From NCBI GenBank assembly GCA_937898625.1, contig CALEJF010000034.1, positions 7,993 through 71,992 on the forward strand: DNA of 64,000 bases. The letters run 5' to 3'. Shown one piece after another: positions 25,185-35,369 of the stretch. Under the pieces are notes generated by a model. The model did not search any database. It was not told the origin of the DNA and saw nothing but the letters and a program-made list of their open reading frames with translations. This DNA comes from an uncultured Clostridia bacterium. GTDB lineage: Bacteria; Bacillota; Clostridia; Oscillospirales; Acutalibacteraceae. A program made the translations under genes and the position numbers. The first letter of the stretch is position 1, and each line of letters starts with the position of its first letter.

Positions 25185-27075
25185 ATGCCAATTCCAACCA
25201 AAGGTTTTCTAATTCTTCAAGTTGTTTCTCTTTAATTTTTATTTCTTCAAGAATTTCAGAAAGACGAGCATAATCACTTGAAACATCAGGTTCTTCGATA
25301 AGTTGTTTCAGTTCATTAATTTCATTTTGTAAGGCATCCATTTCTTTTTCAGTATTCATAAGCTTTGCTCGACGCTTTCTGTCCTGTGCTTTGTTTTTCT
25401 TCGACTCTTCGTACTGAACAGCGGCATTACTCTTTTCAATGGGTTTTGCTGCTTTTTCTTTTGTGTCAGTCTGAATATGCTCCTTGTAATAATTATAATT
25501 TCCTTTATAAATGATAATCTCATCAGGCTTCATTTCAATTATTTTATCGGGTACAGAATTGAGCAGATATCTGTCGTGAGAAACCATAATAATTGTACCT
25601 TCATATTGACTTAAAGCAAAGTCAAGAGCCTCTTTTGCCTTGTAATCAAGGTGATTAGTCGGCTCGTCAAGAACAAGGACATTTGAGCGTTCAAATACAA
25701 TTATGCAGAGTGCAACCTTAGCTCTGTTAGCACCACTCATTTCACGAATTAATTTAAAAACATCCTCATCTTCAATGAGAAAACGAGCAAGCATACTGCG
25801 AATTTCATATTCAGTTTTTGTAGGAAATTTGCGATGGACAGCTTCAAGAACAGTCATATTAATGTCAAGGGATGCGAGTTCTTGGTCAAAATATGAAATT
25901 TTAACATTTCCTCCCCAACGAGCAACACCTTCATAGGGTATTTTTTTGAGTATCGCTTTTAATAATGATGATTTACCCACACCATTTTTACCAACAAATG
26001 CAACTTTTTCCCCACGGGATATTTCTAAATTAAAGTTTTGGAATAGTGTTTTTTTGTTTTCACCTTTACCAACGCTGACTTTTAAATCACGACATTCAAG
26101 TATAGTTTTGTGTGGCTCAATATCAAAAGGAAACGAGATATGCAAATCTTTAACCTGTGGATTAGGTTTTGCCTGTAATTCCATTTTTTCAAGTGCTTTT
26201 ACACGGGACCCAACGCTGTTTGTACTACTGGATTTTGCAAGATTCTTTCTTACATAATCCCGTAATTCTTCAATTTCCTTTTGTTGTTTTTCATATTCCT
26301 TTGTTAGTGTTTTGATTCGTTCGTCTTTTTGTTTAAGAAATGATGAGTATCCACCTTTGTATCTTACCAACTCACCATTTTCAATTTCACATATATCAGA
26401 AGCAACAGCATTAAGAAAGTATCTGTCATGGGATACTATAATTACTGCACCCTTATATGTTGAAAGATAATTTTCAAGCCAATTAAGCATAGAAAAGTCA
26501 AGATGGTTAGTAGGCTCGTCAAGGATAAGCAAATTAGGATTTTCAACAAGTATTTTTGCAAGTGCAAATCTTGTTTTTTCACCACCGGACAGTACGGAAA
26601 CAGAGGTGCTTAAATCAAAATTACCAAACCCCATACCATTAAGCACGGTCTTTATTCTTACCTCGGCATTATATCCATCAGCAGCGTTGTATATATTAGT
26701 TAATCTCTCGTATTCAGCAGAAAGTCTGTCATATTCAGTGCCGGTTGCTCGTGACATCTGTTTTGAAATGATTTCAAGTTGCTTTCTTGTGTCAAATACA
26801 AGTTGCAATGCGTTTTGGATTTCTTCTTTTAAACTTTTATTAGTGCTTAAAGCCTCGTTTTGTTTTAAATAACCAATACGCAAATTAGGACTTAAAGAAA
26901 TAACGCCCTCATCACATTCCATTTTTCCTGAAATAATGTTGAGCAGAGTGGTTTTACCAACACCGTTAATTCCCAAAAGTCCTATTCTGTCATTATCATT
27001 AACAGATAATGAAATATTTTTTAAAACTGATTTGTCGAGAAATCCTTTTGAAATTCCGCTTAAAGAAACAAGCAT
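25183..27075 (-). CDS. ABC-F family ATPase
   Basis: The 630-residue soluble protein has two ABC ATPase domains (Walker A GINGVGKTT and GKNGVGKSS; signatures LSGGEKTRFALAK and MSGANRAKVALC; Walker B LLILDEPTNHLD and VLVLDEPTNHLD), an interdomain linker rich in Lys and Glu, and a C-terminal coiled coil. ABC-F proteins act on ribosomes in translation or antibiotic protection rather than transport. The second signature reads SGANRA instead of SGGE(K/R), which is a modest deviation. I choose ATG 27075, with AAAAGG upstream, over a TTG nine bases earlier. Confidence 0.9.
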   Translation of the reverse strand: MLVSLSGISKGFLDKSVLKNISLSVNDNDRIGLLGINGVGKTTLLNIISGKMECDEGVISLSPNLRIGYLKQNEALSTNKSLKEEIQNALQLVFDTRKQLEIISKQMSRATGTEYDRLSAEYERLTNIYNAADGYNAEVRIKTVLNGMGFGNFDLSTSVSVLSGGEKTRFALAKILVENPNLLILDEPTNHLDFSMLNWLENYLSTYKGAVIIVSHDRYFLNAVASDICEIENGELVRYKGGYSSFLKQKDERIKTLTKEYEKQQKEIEELRDYVRKNLAKSSSTNSVGSRVKALEKMELQAKPNPQVKDLHISFPFDIEPHKTILECRDLKVSVGKGENKKTLFQNFNLEISRGEKVAFVGKNGVGKSSLLKAILKKIPYEGVARWGGNVKISYFDQELASLDINMTVLEAVHRKFPTKTEYEIRSMLARFLIEDEDVFKLIREMSGANRAKVALCIIVFERSNVLVLDEPTNHLDYKAKEALDFALSQYEGTIIMVSHDRYLLNSVPDKIIEMKPDEIIIYKGNYNYYKEHIQTDTKEKAAKPIEKSNAAVQYEESKKNKAQDRKRRAKLMNTEKEMDALQNEINELKQLIEEPDVSSDYARLSEILEEIKIKEKQLEELENLWLELA

Positions 27076-27238
27076 TTTTAGCAACCTTTTTAAAATTTTT
27101 TTATGATGTGAATTGTATTATACATTATTCTTATGAAAAATAAAAGATTTTTTTATTCCTATATCTTTGCTTTGTTAGAATTTTTACAATTAAACTGTTA
27201 AAAATAGAAAAAGATAATAAAACTGATAGGAGGATAAT

Positions 27239-28582
27239 ATGAAAAAACTATTATCAATTATACTTTCATTATGTTTTGTTGTTTCTCTTTTTGCATCTTG
27301 TAACAGAGAAAACACAAATAATGACTCAACACAAAAGGTAACTACTATAAGATATCTTAATTTTAAGCCTGAAATTGCTAATTCCTATGAAAAAATAGCA
27401 AAGGCATATGAAAAAGAAACAGGTGTTAAACTTGTAGTTGAAACAGCAGCCAGTGGTAACTATGAGCAGACGCTAACTGCAAAAATGGGTACTAAAGAAG
27501 CACCTACTTTATTCCAGATTAATGGACCAAAGGGATATGCAAACTGGAGGAACTATTGTGCAGATTTATCAGATACTGAATTATACAAGCACCTTGTAGA
27601 TAAATCACTTGCAGTAACCGTTGATGGCAAAGTATATGGTATTCCTTATGTAGTTGAGGGCTATGGAATTATTTACAACAAAGAAATAACTGATAAATAT
27701 TTTGCGTTGTCCGATAAATCAACAGAATTAAAGTCAATGGATGATGTTAAGAATTTCAGCACATTGAAAGCACTTGTTGAAGATATGCAGAAAAATGCAA
27801 GCAAATTGGGAATTAAAGGTGTTTTTGCATCAACTTCTTTAAAGACAGGTGAAGACTGGCGTTGGCATACTCATCTTGCAAATATCCCGATTTATTATGA
27901 ATTCAAAGACAACAATGTTGATTTATCTGGGGACCAAACAAAGACCGTAGAATTCAAATATGCAGATAATTTTAAAAGCATTTTTGATTTATATATTAAT
28001 AATTCTGTTACAGATAAAAAGATGTTGGGCTCAAAAATCGTTGATGAATCCATGGCAGAATTTGCTCTTGGTCAATGCGCTATGGTTCAGAATGGTAATT
28101 GGGCATGGAGCCAAATAAGTGATGTAAAAGGAAATGTTGTAAAGCAGGAAAATATTAAGTATTTACCAATATATATGGGCTTTAACAGTGAAGAAAATCA
28201 AGGTCTTTGTATTGGTACAGAAAACTTTTTTGCTATAAACTCAAAGGCGAGCGAAGATGAACAAAAGGCAGCAAAAGATTTTATATACTGGCTTTTTTCA
28301 AGTAAAACAGGCAAAGATTTTGTAATTAATGAATTGGATTTAATCGCACCATTTGACACATTTAATGAACATGAAAAACCTAAAGACCCTCTTGCACAAG
28401 AAGTTGTTAATTGGATGAATAAAGAAGACATTAATACTATTCCGTGGAATTTCACTGTTTTCCCAAGTGTCACATTTAAAAACGATTTTGGCTCAGCCCT
28501 GTTACAATACTCACAGGGTACAAAAAACTGGAATGATGTAAAATCACTTTTTGTTCAGAAGTGGAAAAGCGAAAGCGTATAA
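27239..28582 (+). CDS. Sugar ABC transporter substrate-binding lipoprotein (maltodextrin-type)
   Basis: The 447-residue protein has a lipoprotein signal ending LFASCNR (Cys at about residue 21) and the fold of family 1 solute-binding proteins (TIRYLNFKPEIANSYEKIAKAYEKE-type start, VYGIPYVVEGYGIIYNKE). Clustering with malQ and glgP makes alpha-glucan oligosaccharides the likely ligand. AGGAGG precedes the ATG. It is the first gene of a six-gene operon. Confidence 0.88.
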   Translation: MKKLLSIILSLCFVVSLFASCNRENTNNDSTQKVTTIRYLNFKPEIANSYEKIAKAYEKETGVKLVVETAASGNYEQTLTAKMGTKEAPTLFQINGPKGYANWRNYCADLSDTELYKHLVDKSLAVTVDGKVYGIPYVVEGYGIIYNKEITDKYFALSDKSTELKSMDDVKNFSTLKALVEDMQKNASKLGIKGVFASTSLKTGEDWRWHTHLANIPIYYEFKDNNVDLSGDQTKTVEFKYADNFKSIFDLYINNSVTDKKMLGSKIVDESMAEFALGQCAMVQNGNWAWSQISDVKGNVVKQENIKYLPIYMGFNSEENQGLCIGTENFFAINSKASEDEQKAAKDFIYWLFSSKTGKDFVINELDLIAPFDTFNEHEKPKDPLAQEVVNWMNKEDINTIPWNFTVFPSVTFKNDFGSALLQYSQGTKNWNDVKSLFVQKWKSESV

Positions 28583-28616
28583 TCTTTTTATTAAATCTTT
28601 AAAGGAGGGATAAATA

Positions 28617-29462
28617 TTGGAAAAGAATATAAAAAAATACTTTCCGGCTTTTGTGTTGCCTACTTTTATTTCTTTCACAGTTGTTTTCCTTATTCCATTT
28701 ATAATGGGAATTTATCTTTCCTTCACTGAATTTACAACAGTTGAAAGTGCAACATGGGTAGGGTTAGAAAACTATATAAAAGCATTTACAAAGGACGAAA
28801 ATTTTTTAAATGCACTTTGGTTTACAATAAAATTTACAGTTGTTTCGGTAATTACAATTAATATTTTGGCTTTTGGTTTGGCTTTACTATTAACAAGAGC
28901 ATTAAAAGGTACAACATTTTTCAGAACAGTATTTTTTATGCCAAATCTTATTGGTGGAATTGTACTGGGTTATATATGGAACTTGCTTATAAATGCAATT
29001 TTAGGAATATTTGGTTTCGATATTACCTATGATGCTGATTATGGATTTTGGGGACTGGTTTTTCTTCTGAACTGGCAGTTAATTGGATATATGATGGTTA
29101 TTTATATTGCCGGATTACAGAATATTCCGAGAGAGTTAAAAGAAGCGGCAAAAATAGATGGAGCATCATCACTGTCAATATTAAAGAATATAACTATTCC
29201 TATGGTAATGCCTTCTGTCACAATCTGCCTGTTTTTAACTCTTACAAATTCATTTAAACTTTTTGACCAAAATTTAGCACTGACAGGTGGTGCTCCCGCA
29301 AGGGAAACATCAATGCTTGCACTTGATATATATAACACGTTTTATGGTCGTATCGGTTGGCAGGGTGTTGGTCAAGCCAAAGCAGTTGTATTCTTCTTAA
29401 TAGTTGCACTTATTTCTTTTGTTCAGTTAAAAATAACAAGTAGAAAAGAGGTTGAAGGTTAA
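28617..29462 (+). CDS. Sugar ABC transporter permease (MalF-like)
   Basis: The 281-residue protein has six hydrophobic helices and the EAA loop (ELKEAAKIDGASSLSILKNI) that contacts the ATPase. The start is TTG 28617, set by AAAGGAGGGA seven bases upstream. It forms the channel with the next permease, whose ATG overlaps its stop by one base. Confidence 0.9.
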   Translation: MEKNIKKYFPAFVLPTFISFTVVFLIPFIMGIYLSFTEFTTVESATWVGLENYIKAFTKDENFLNALWFTIKFTVVSVITINILAFGLALLLTRALKGTTFFRTVFFMPNLIGGIVLGYIWNLLINAILGIFGFDITYDADYGFWGLVFLLNWQLIGYMMVIYIAGLQNIPRELKEAAKIDGASSLSILKNITIPMVMPSVTICLFLTLTNSFKLFDQNLALTGGAPARETSMLALDIYNTFYGRIGWQGVGQAKAVVFFLIVALISFVQLKITSRKEVEG

Positions 29463-30301
29463 TGAATGAACGCAAACGATTATCTGATATATTTTCATTT
29501 TCATTTCTATTACTTCTTTCTGTTGTTTTCCTTTTTCCGTTATATTTAGTCGCAATAAACTCCTTTAAATCAAAATTTAACATTATTAGTGAGCCCTTTT
29601 TATTTCCAAATGAAGATACTTTTGTTGGCTTTGAAAATTATATAAACGGGATTAATTCATCAGGAATATTTGGAGCATTTATTAGAACATTAATTATTAC
29701 AATAGGCTCTGTACTTGCAATTGTAGTATTCACATCTATGACAGCATGGTATATTACAAGAGTTAAAACAAAAGTTAACAAAATAATATACTATCTGTTT
29801 CTTTTCAGTATGATTGTACCATTTCAGATGGTTATGTTTACGATGACGGATGTTTGTTACAGATTAGGTCTTAATACAGTTTTAGGTATTATTCCTGTCT
29901 ATTTAGGGTTTGGTTCAGGTTTATCGGTTTTTATGTTCAGCGGATTTGTAAAGAGTTTACCACGAGAAATTGAAGAAGCCGCTATGATAGATGGTTGTAG
30001 TCCGATAAAGACATTTTTCTATGTAGTTTTCCCCATATTAAAACCAACTGCAATAACTGTTGCAATTCTGAACGCTATGTGGATTTGGAACGATTTTTTA
30101 TTGCCATACTTGTTGTTAGGCTCATCCAATAAAACGCTATCTGTTGCAATACAATTAACAATGCAAGGTGCTTATGGTGCAATTGACTGGGGTGGATTTA
30201 TGTCGATGCTTGTTTTAGCAATAATTCCAATTATTATTTTCTATTTATTCTGTCAGAAATATATTATTAAAGGCGTTATTGATGGCGCTGTTAAGGGATA
30301 A
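29462..30301 (+). CDS. Sugar ABC transporter permease (MalG-like)
   Basis: The 279-residue permease has six helices and the EAA motif EIEEAAMIDGCSPIKTFF. The ATG overlaps the stop of the MalF-like gene (TAATG), so the two are coupled. C-terminal IIKGVIDGAVKG matches the MalG-type end. Confidence 0.9.
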   Translation: MNERKRLSDIFSFSFLLLLSVVFLFPLYLVAINSFKSKFNIISEPFLFPNEDTFVGFENYINGINSSGIFGAFIRTLIITIGSVLAIVVFTSMTAWYITRVKTKVNKIIYYLFLFSMIVPFQMVMFTMTDVCYRLGLNTVLGIIPVYLGFGSGLSVFMFSGFVKSLPREIEEAAMIDGCSPIKTFFYVVFPILKPTAITVAILNAMWIWNDFLLPYLLLGSSNKTLSVAIQLTMQGAYGAIDWGGFMSMLVLAIIPIIIFYLFCQKYIIKGVIDGAVKG

Positions 30302-30310
30302 GGTGATTTA

Positions 30311-31408
30311 GTGGCATCAATAACATTAACAAATATAAAAAAGACTTATGAAGATGGTATAACAGTTATAGATAATCTTAACCTTGAAATAAAGGATAAG
30401 GAGTTTATTATTCTCGTTGGTCCATCGGGATGTGGTAAATCAACTACATTAAGAATGATTGCAGGTCTTGAAGAAATTACTGACGGTGAATTAAAAATAG
30501 GTGAAAAGGTTGTCAATAATGTTTCACCAAAGGACAGAGATATTGCAATGGTTTTTCAAAGTTATGCTCTTTATCCTCATATGTCTGTTTATAAAAATAT
30601 GGCTTTTGGGCTGAAAAACAGAAAAGTACCAAAAGAAGAAATTGATAAAAAAGTTTTGGCAGCTGCAAAAATGCTTGATATTGAGAGCTTTCTCAACAGA
30701 AAACCTCGTGCATTGTCAGGTGGACAAAGACAAAGGGTAGCTTTGGGCAGAGCTATGGTAAGAGAGCCTGCTGTGTTTTTGTTGGATGAGCCATTGTCCA
30801 ACCTTGACGCAAAGCTTCGAACAGAAATGAGAAGCCGTATTTCTTTGTTACACAAACAGCTTGAAACAACCTTTGTATATGTTACTCACGACCAGACAGA
30901 AGCGATGACAATGGCGGATAGAATTGTTGTTATGAAAGATGGTGTTGTACAACAATTTGATACACCCCAGATGCTGTATAACCACCCTAAAAATATGTTT
31001 GTGGCAGGTTTTATAGGCTCACCACAAATGAATTTTATTGATTGTAAAGTGACGAAGAAAAAAGAAAGTTATGTTTTACTTTTTGATAATTGTGAGATTA
31101 ACCTTCCACATCGTATGAACGATTATCTTGTAATGTATGATAATAAAGATGTAATTCTAGGTATCAGACCTGAAAATTTATCAATTGTGAAAAACAACGA
31201 TATGATAAACACATTCGATTTGTATATTGATATTGCTGAGATGACAGGTGCTGATTATTATCTTTACGGAACACTTAATGACAAAAAAATAATAGCAAAT
31301 ATATCCTCAAACAATGTAATTTTGAGCAACAAGAAATATAAATTTAAAATTGATATTGACAGAATTCATATCTTTGATAAAATCAATGAAAGACTTATAT
31401 GTGATTGA
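30311..31408 (+). CDS. Sugar ABC transporter ATPase (MsmX/MalK-like)
   Basis: The 365-residue protein has an N-terminal ATPase domain (Walker A GPSGCGKST, signature LSGGQRQRVALGRAMV, Walker B VFLLDEPLSNLDAKLR) and a C-terminal OB-fold regulatory domain (about 240-365; IGSPQMNF, ILGIRPENL). The start is GTG 30311, preceded by AAGGTGA nine bases after the permease stop. Having its own ATPase in the operon is noteworthy, since many Bacillota share one MsmX. Confidence 0.92.
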   Translation: MASITLTNIKKTYEDGITVIDNLNLEIKDKEFIILVGPSGCGKSTTLRMIAGLEEITDGELKIGEKVVNNVSPKDRDIAMVFQSYALYPHMSVYKNMAFGLKNRKVPKEEIDKKVLAAAKMLDIESFLNRKPRALSGGQRQRVALGRAMVREPAVFLLDEPLSNLDAKLRTEMRSRISLLHKQLETTFVYVTHDQTEAMTMADRIVVMKDGVVQQFDTPQMLYNHPKNMFVAGFIGSPQMNFIDCKVTKKKESYVLLFDNCEINLPHRMNDYLVMYDNKDVILGIRPENLSIVKNNDMINTFDLYIDIAEMTGADYYLYGTLNDKKIIANISSNNVILSNKKYKFKIDIDRIHIFDKINERLICD

Positions 31409-31449
31409 CTTTTAGAGAAAAAAATTATATATTCTTGTCAGGTGATTTT

Positions 31450-32943
31450 ATGAGAACAAGTGGCGTTTTAATGCACATATCTTCTTTGCCGGGGGAAACA
31501 GGAATCGGCACTTTAGGTAAAGAAGCATACAGATTTGTTGATTTTCTTAAGAATGGTGGTCAGACATATTGGCAGGTTTTGCCTTTATGCCCAACTGGTT
31601 TTGGTGATTCTCCATATCAATCTTTTTCAACTTTTGCGGGGAATCCATATTTCATAGATTTTGATTTGCTTTGTGAACAAGGTTTGTTATATAAAGAAGA
31701 CTATGTCAATATTGACTGGGGAAAAAATCCTGAAAGAGTTGATTATGAAAGAATCTTTGAAAACAGATTTTTGGTTTTAAGAAAAGCCTTTAATAATTAT
31801 ATACCTGACGAAAGATATAATGATTTTTGCATAGATAATAAATTTTGGCTTGATGATTTTGCATTGTATATGGCATTAAAAGACAAGAATAACGGAAAAT
31901 CATGGGACAAGTGGTGTAAAGATTTAAAATTAAGAAAAAATGATGCTATTACAAAAGCAAAAAAAGAACTTAAAATTGAAATTGACTTTTACAAAACTAT
32001 TCAGTATTTCTTTTTTGAGCAGTGGTGTGATTTAAAGAGTTATGCCAATAAAAGCGGAATAAAGATTATAGGTGATATTCCGATTTATGTTGCCGGGGAT
32101 AGTGCAGATGTCTGGGCAAATCCTAAACAGTTTTTACTTGATGAAGATTGCAATCCTATTGAAGTTGCAGGTTGTCCTCCCGATGCTTTTTCCGAGGACG
32201 GTCAGTTATGGGGAAATCCGCTTTATAACTGGAATTATATGAAAATTGATGTCTACTCTTGGTGGAAAAAAAGAATTGAACATCTTTGTAATATGTGTGA
32301 TGTAATTCGCATTGACCATTTTAGAGGTTTTGAATCATTTTATTGCATTCCTGCTGATTCTAAAACAGCAAAAATAGGTGAGTGGCGAAAGGGTCCGGGT
32401 ATTGATTTTTTTCGTGAAATTGAGCGTGATTTAGGAAAAAAAGACATCATCGCAGAAGATTTAGGTTTTCTTACTCCTGCTGTTAAAAAAATGCTCAAAC
32501 AAAGCAAATATCCGGGAATGAAAGTTCTTCAATTTGCTTTTGACACAGATGAAGAAAATGATTATCTTCTTCATAATTTCACTAAAAATTCAGTTGCATA
32601 TGCAGGCACGCATGATAATGATACGATTATAGGGTTTATGACCAAAACAGCACCGCGAAAAACTAGAAAAAGAGCAAGAGAGTATCTTAGCCTTACCCGC
32701 AAAGATGGATATAACTGGGGATTTATGAAGGCGGTGTGGTCAAGCAATTCCGATACAGCTATCGTTACAATGCAAGACCTTTTAGGACTCGGAAATGAAG
32801 CGAGAATGAATTTTCCGTCAACTACTGAAAATAATTGGCAATGGCGCGCTAAACCTGACTGTATAACAGCGGAACTTGCCGATAAATTGAGATTTTATAC
32901 AAGTCTTTACCAAAGAATACCTACTAAGAAAAGAGTAAAATAA
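31450..32943 (+). CDS. malQ: 4-alpha-glucanotransferase (amylomaltase)
   Basis: The 497-residue GH77 enzyme transfers segments between alpha-1,4-glucans and releases glucose. Motifs: SSLPGETGIGTLG, YWQVLPL, PYQSFSTFAGN, nucleophile Asp in IRIDHFRGF, acid/base Glu in IIAEDLGF, and GTHDNDT. AGGTGA four bases upstream fixes ATG 31450; the frame is open back to 31405 but only by a TTG without a ribosome site. Its stop abuts the glgP start. Confidence 0.94.
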   Translation: MRTSGVLMHISSLPGETGIGTLGKEAYRFVDFLKNGGQTYWQVLPLCPTGFGDSPYQSFSTFAGNPYFIDFDLLCEQGLLYKEDYVNIDWGKNPERVDYERIFENRFLVLRKAFNNYIPDERYNDFCIDNKFWLDDFALYMALKDKNNGKSWDKWCKDLKLRKNDAITKAKKELKIEIDFYKTIQYFFFEQWCDLKSYANKSGIKIIGDIPIYVAGDSADVWANPKQFLLDEDCNPIEVAGCPPDAFSEDGQLWGNPLYNWNYMKIDVYSWWKKRIEHLCNMCDVIRIDHFRGFESFYCIPADSKTAKIGEWRKGPGIDFFREIERDLGKKDIIAEDLGFLTPAVKKMLKQSKYPGMKVLQFAFDTDEENDYLLHNFTKNSVAYAGTHDNDTIIGFMTKTAPRKTRKRAREYLSLTRKDGYNWGFMKAVWSSNSDTAIVTMQDLLGLGNEARMNFPSTTENNWQWRAKPDCITAELADKLRFYTSLYQRIPTKKRVK

Positions 32944-35292
32944 ATGTCACAGATTGTAAATGATGCAATTAATCTTGCAAAAAATAAATATTTAAAAGAG
33001 ATAAAGGAATTGAGTTCATATGAATTGCACGATGTTATTTCGAGTGCAATTATGTCTTCAATTTCAGATAATTGGCAAAATAGCCGAAATCACAGAGTTA
33101 AAAACAGAACAGCATTTTATTTTTCTGCTGAATTTCTTGTAGGACGCTCAATTTATAATAATCTCGTTTCATTAGGTATTTATGATGAGATTGAGAACGA
33201 ATTAAACCAATATGGTATGTCTTTAAAAGCACTTGAAGACATAGAAGATGCAGCCCTTGGTAATGGTGGTTTAGGTCGTCTTGCAGCTTGTTTTCTTGAT
33301 AGTGCTGCAACACTTAATGTACCACTTGATGGCTACGGAATCCGCTATAAATACGGTCTTTTCAAACAGGATATTGTAAATGGTTTCCAAACAGAAACTG
33401 CGGACGACTGGACAAAATGGGGTGACCCGTGGTCAAAGAGGATTGAAAATGATGCAGTAATTATTGAGTTTAAGGATATGTCTGTTAAAGCAGTACCTTA
33501 TGATATGCCGATTATCGGTTACGCTACTGATAATATTGGTACATTAAGACTTTGGCAAGCAGAATCACTTGTACCTTTTGACTTTGATTTATTTAATTCG
33601 CAAAAATATGACAAATCAGTTGCTCTAAAAAACAGAGCAGAAGACATTTCTCGTGTGCTTTATCCAAACGATGACAATAACGAAGGGAAAAAATTAAGAC
33701 TTAAGCAACAGTATTTCTTCTCAAGCGCATCCTTGCAGGATATTATAAGCAGGTACAAGAATATTCACGGTAGTGATTTTACAAAATTTGCAGATTATGT
33801 GACAATTCAATTAAATGACACACATCCTGTTATTTCAATTCCCGAACTTATCAGACTTTTAACGGTTAACGAAAATGTTGAATTTGAAAATGCAGTTGAA
33901 ATCTGTAAAAATGTGTTCAACTATACAAATCATACCATTATGCAAGAAGCTCTTGAAAAATGGGATTTAAAGCTCATCCGTGCTACAATTCCACAGGTTG
34001 TTGACATTATAAAACAGCTTGATAAAATGCTCAAAAATGAGCTTAAAATAGCTAATGTTGACAAAGAAAAATCAAAGACAATGCAGATTATTCAGGATAA
34101 GAGAGTGCACATGGCTTATCTTGCAATTTTCTGTTCTAAATATGTAAATGGTGTTGCCCGTATTCATACTGATATTCTTAAAACGGATGTTTTAAAAGAT
34201 TGGTATGAACTTTATCCCGAAAAATTTCAAAATAAAACAAATGGTATTACACAAAGGCGTTGGTTGTTGCTTTGCAATCGTGAACTTTCCGCACTTATCA
34301 CTGAACTCTTAGGTTCAACAGAGTGGGTAACAAATCTTGATAAACTTAAAGAGCTTGAAAAGTACGCTGACGATGAAAATACTCTTAATCGTTTTATCAC
34401 AATCAAAGAAGAAAAGAAGAAACAATTAGTAGATTATATTAAAGTTCACGATGGTGTGGAAATAGACGAAAATTCTATATTTGACATTCAGATTAAACGA
34501 CTTCACGAGTATAAACGACAGTTGCTCAATACCCTTGCAATTCTTGAACTTTACTTTGAAATCAAAGAAGGTACTCTTAAAGACTTTACACCAACAACAT
34601 TTATTTTTGGTGCAAAATCAGCACCGGGATATGCTCGTGCAAAAGGCATAATCAAGCTTATTAACGAAATTGCAAAACTCATTGAAAACGATAAAGAAGT
34701 TTCAAAATATATTAAAGTTGTTTTTGTTAAGAATTACAATGTTTCTTACGCTGAAAAACTTGTTGCTGCCGCAGATGTAAGTGAACAGATTTCAACTGCA
34801 GGCACAGAGGCTTCAGGTACGGGTAATATGAAACTTATGCTTAATGGTGCTGTTACTCTTGGAACTTTCGATGGTGCAAACATTGAAATTGTTGAAGAAG
34901 CAGGGGAAGAGAATAACTATATTTTTGGTGCTCGTGTAGAAGATATTGAAGAAATTAAAGACACCTATTCTTCAAAAGAACTTTATGAAAATGATGAGAA
35001 AATCAAGCGTGTTCTCGATTCTCTTGTTGATGGCACACTAAAAGATGGTAAAACAAAAATCTTTAAAGAATTATACGATTCAATTCTTAAAGGTGCATCG
35101 TGGCATAAACCTGACCATTACTATTTGCTTCTTGATTTCAACAATTATCTTGAAACAAAGAAAAAAGTTAATGCAGATTATAAAAATAAAAAAGAATTTT
35201 ATAAAAAGTGTTGGCTCAATATGTGTAATGCAGGTAAGTTCTCATCTGACAGAACAATTAAAGAGTATGCAAGTGAGATTTGGCATTTATAA
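32944..35292 (+). CDS. glgP: Glycogen/maltodextrin phosphorylase
   Basis: The 782-residue GT35 enzyme cleaves alpha-1,4-glucans with phosphate to glucose-1-phosphate. Landmarks: FYFSAEFLVGRS, LGNGGLGRLAACFLDS, QLNDTHP, IQIKRLHEYKRQLLN, and the PLP-lysine region GTGNMKLMLNGAVTLGT. The ATG follows directly on the malQ stop with no clear ribosome site, so translation is probably coupled. Together with MalQ it converts imported maltodextrins to glucose and glucose-1-phosphate. Confidence 0.94.
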   Translation: MSQIVNDAINLAKNKYLKEIKELSSYELHDVISSAIMSSISDNWQNSRNHRVKNRTAFYFSAEFLVGRSIYNNLVSLGIYDEIENELNQYGMSLKALEDIEDAALGNGGLGRLAACFLDSAATLNVPLDGYGIRYKYGLFKQDIVNGFQTETADDWTKWGDPWSKRIENDAVIIEFKDMSVKAVPYDMPIIGYATDNIGTLRLWQAESLVPFDFDLFNSQKYDKSVALKNRAEDISRVLYPNDDNNEGKKLRLKQQYFFSSASLQDIISRYKNIHGSDFTKFADYVTIQLNDTHPVISIPELIRLLTVNENVEFENAVEICKNVFNYTNHTIMQEALEKWDLKLIRATIPQVVDIIKQLDKMLKNELKIANVDKEKSKTMQIIQDKRVHMAYLAIFCSKYVNGVARIHTDILKTDVLKDWYELYPEKFQNKTNGITQRRWLLLCNRELSALITELLGSTEWVTNLDKLKELEKYADDENTLNRFITIKEEKKKQLVDYIKVHDGVEIDENSIFDIQIKRLHEYKRQLLNTLAILELYFEIKEGTLKDFTPTTFIFGAKSAPGYARAKGIIKLINEIAKLIENDKEVSKYIKVVFVKNYNVSYAEKLVAAADVSEQISTAGTEASGTGNMKLMLNGAVTLGTFDGANIEIVEEAGEENNYIFGARVEDIEEIKDTYSSKELYENDEKIKRVLDSLVDGTLKDGKTKIFKELYDSILKGASWHKPDHYYLLLDFNNYLETKKKVNADYKNKKEFYKKCWLNMCNAGKFSSDRTIKEYASEIWHL

Positions 35293-35298
35293 AGAATT

Positions 35299-35324
35299 AA
35301 AGGACTCTTTCGAGTCCTTTTTTC
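35299..35324 (+). terminator. Terminator of the maltodextrin operon
   Basis: AAAGGACTC at 35299-35307 pairs with GAGTCCTTT at 35312-35320 around a TTTC loop, followed by a T-run. Confidence 0.85.
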
Positions 35325-35353
35325 TTGCATGATTTGTGAATTTAATATATAAT
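35325..35353 (+). promoter_or_regulatory. Promoter of birA-bioY
   Basis: TTGCAT at 35325-35330 and a perfect TATAAT at 35348-35353 are 17 bp apart. The -10 box overlaps the ATG at 35352, so transcription begins near 35360 and that ATG cannot be the start codon. Confidence 0.75.
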
Positions 35354-35369
35354 GTCTTCGGTGATTATT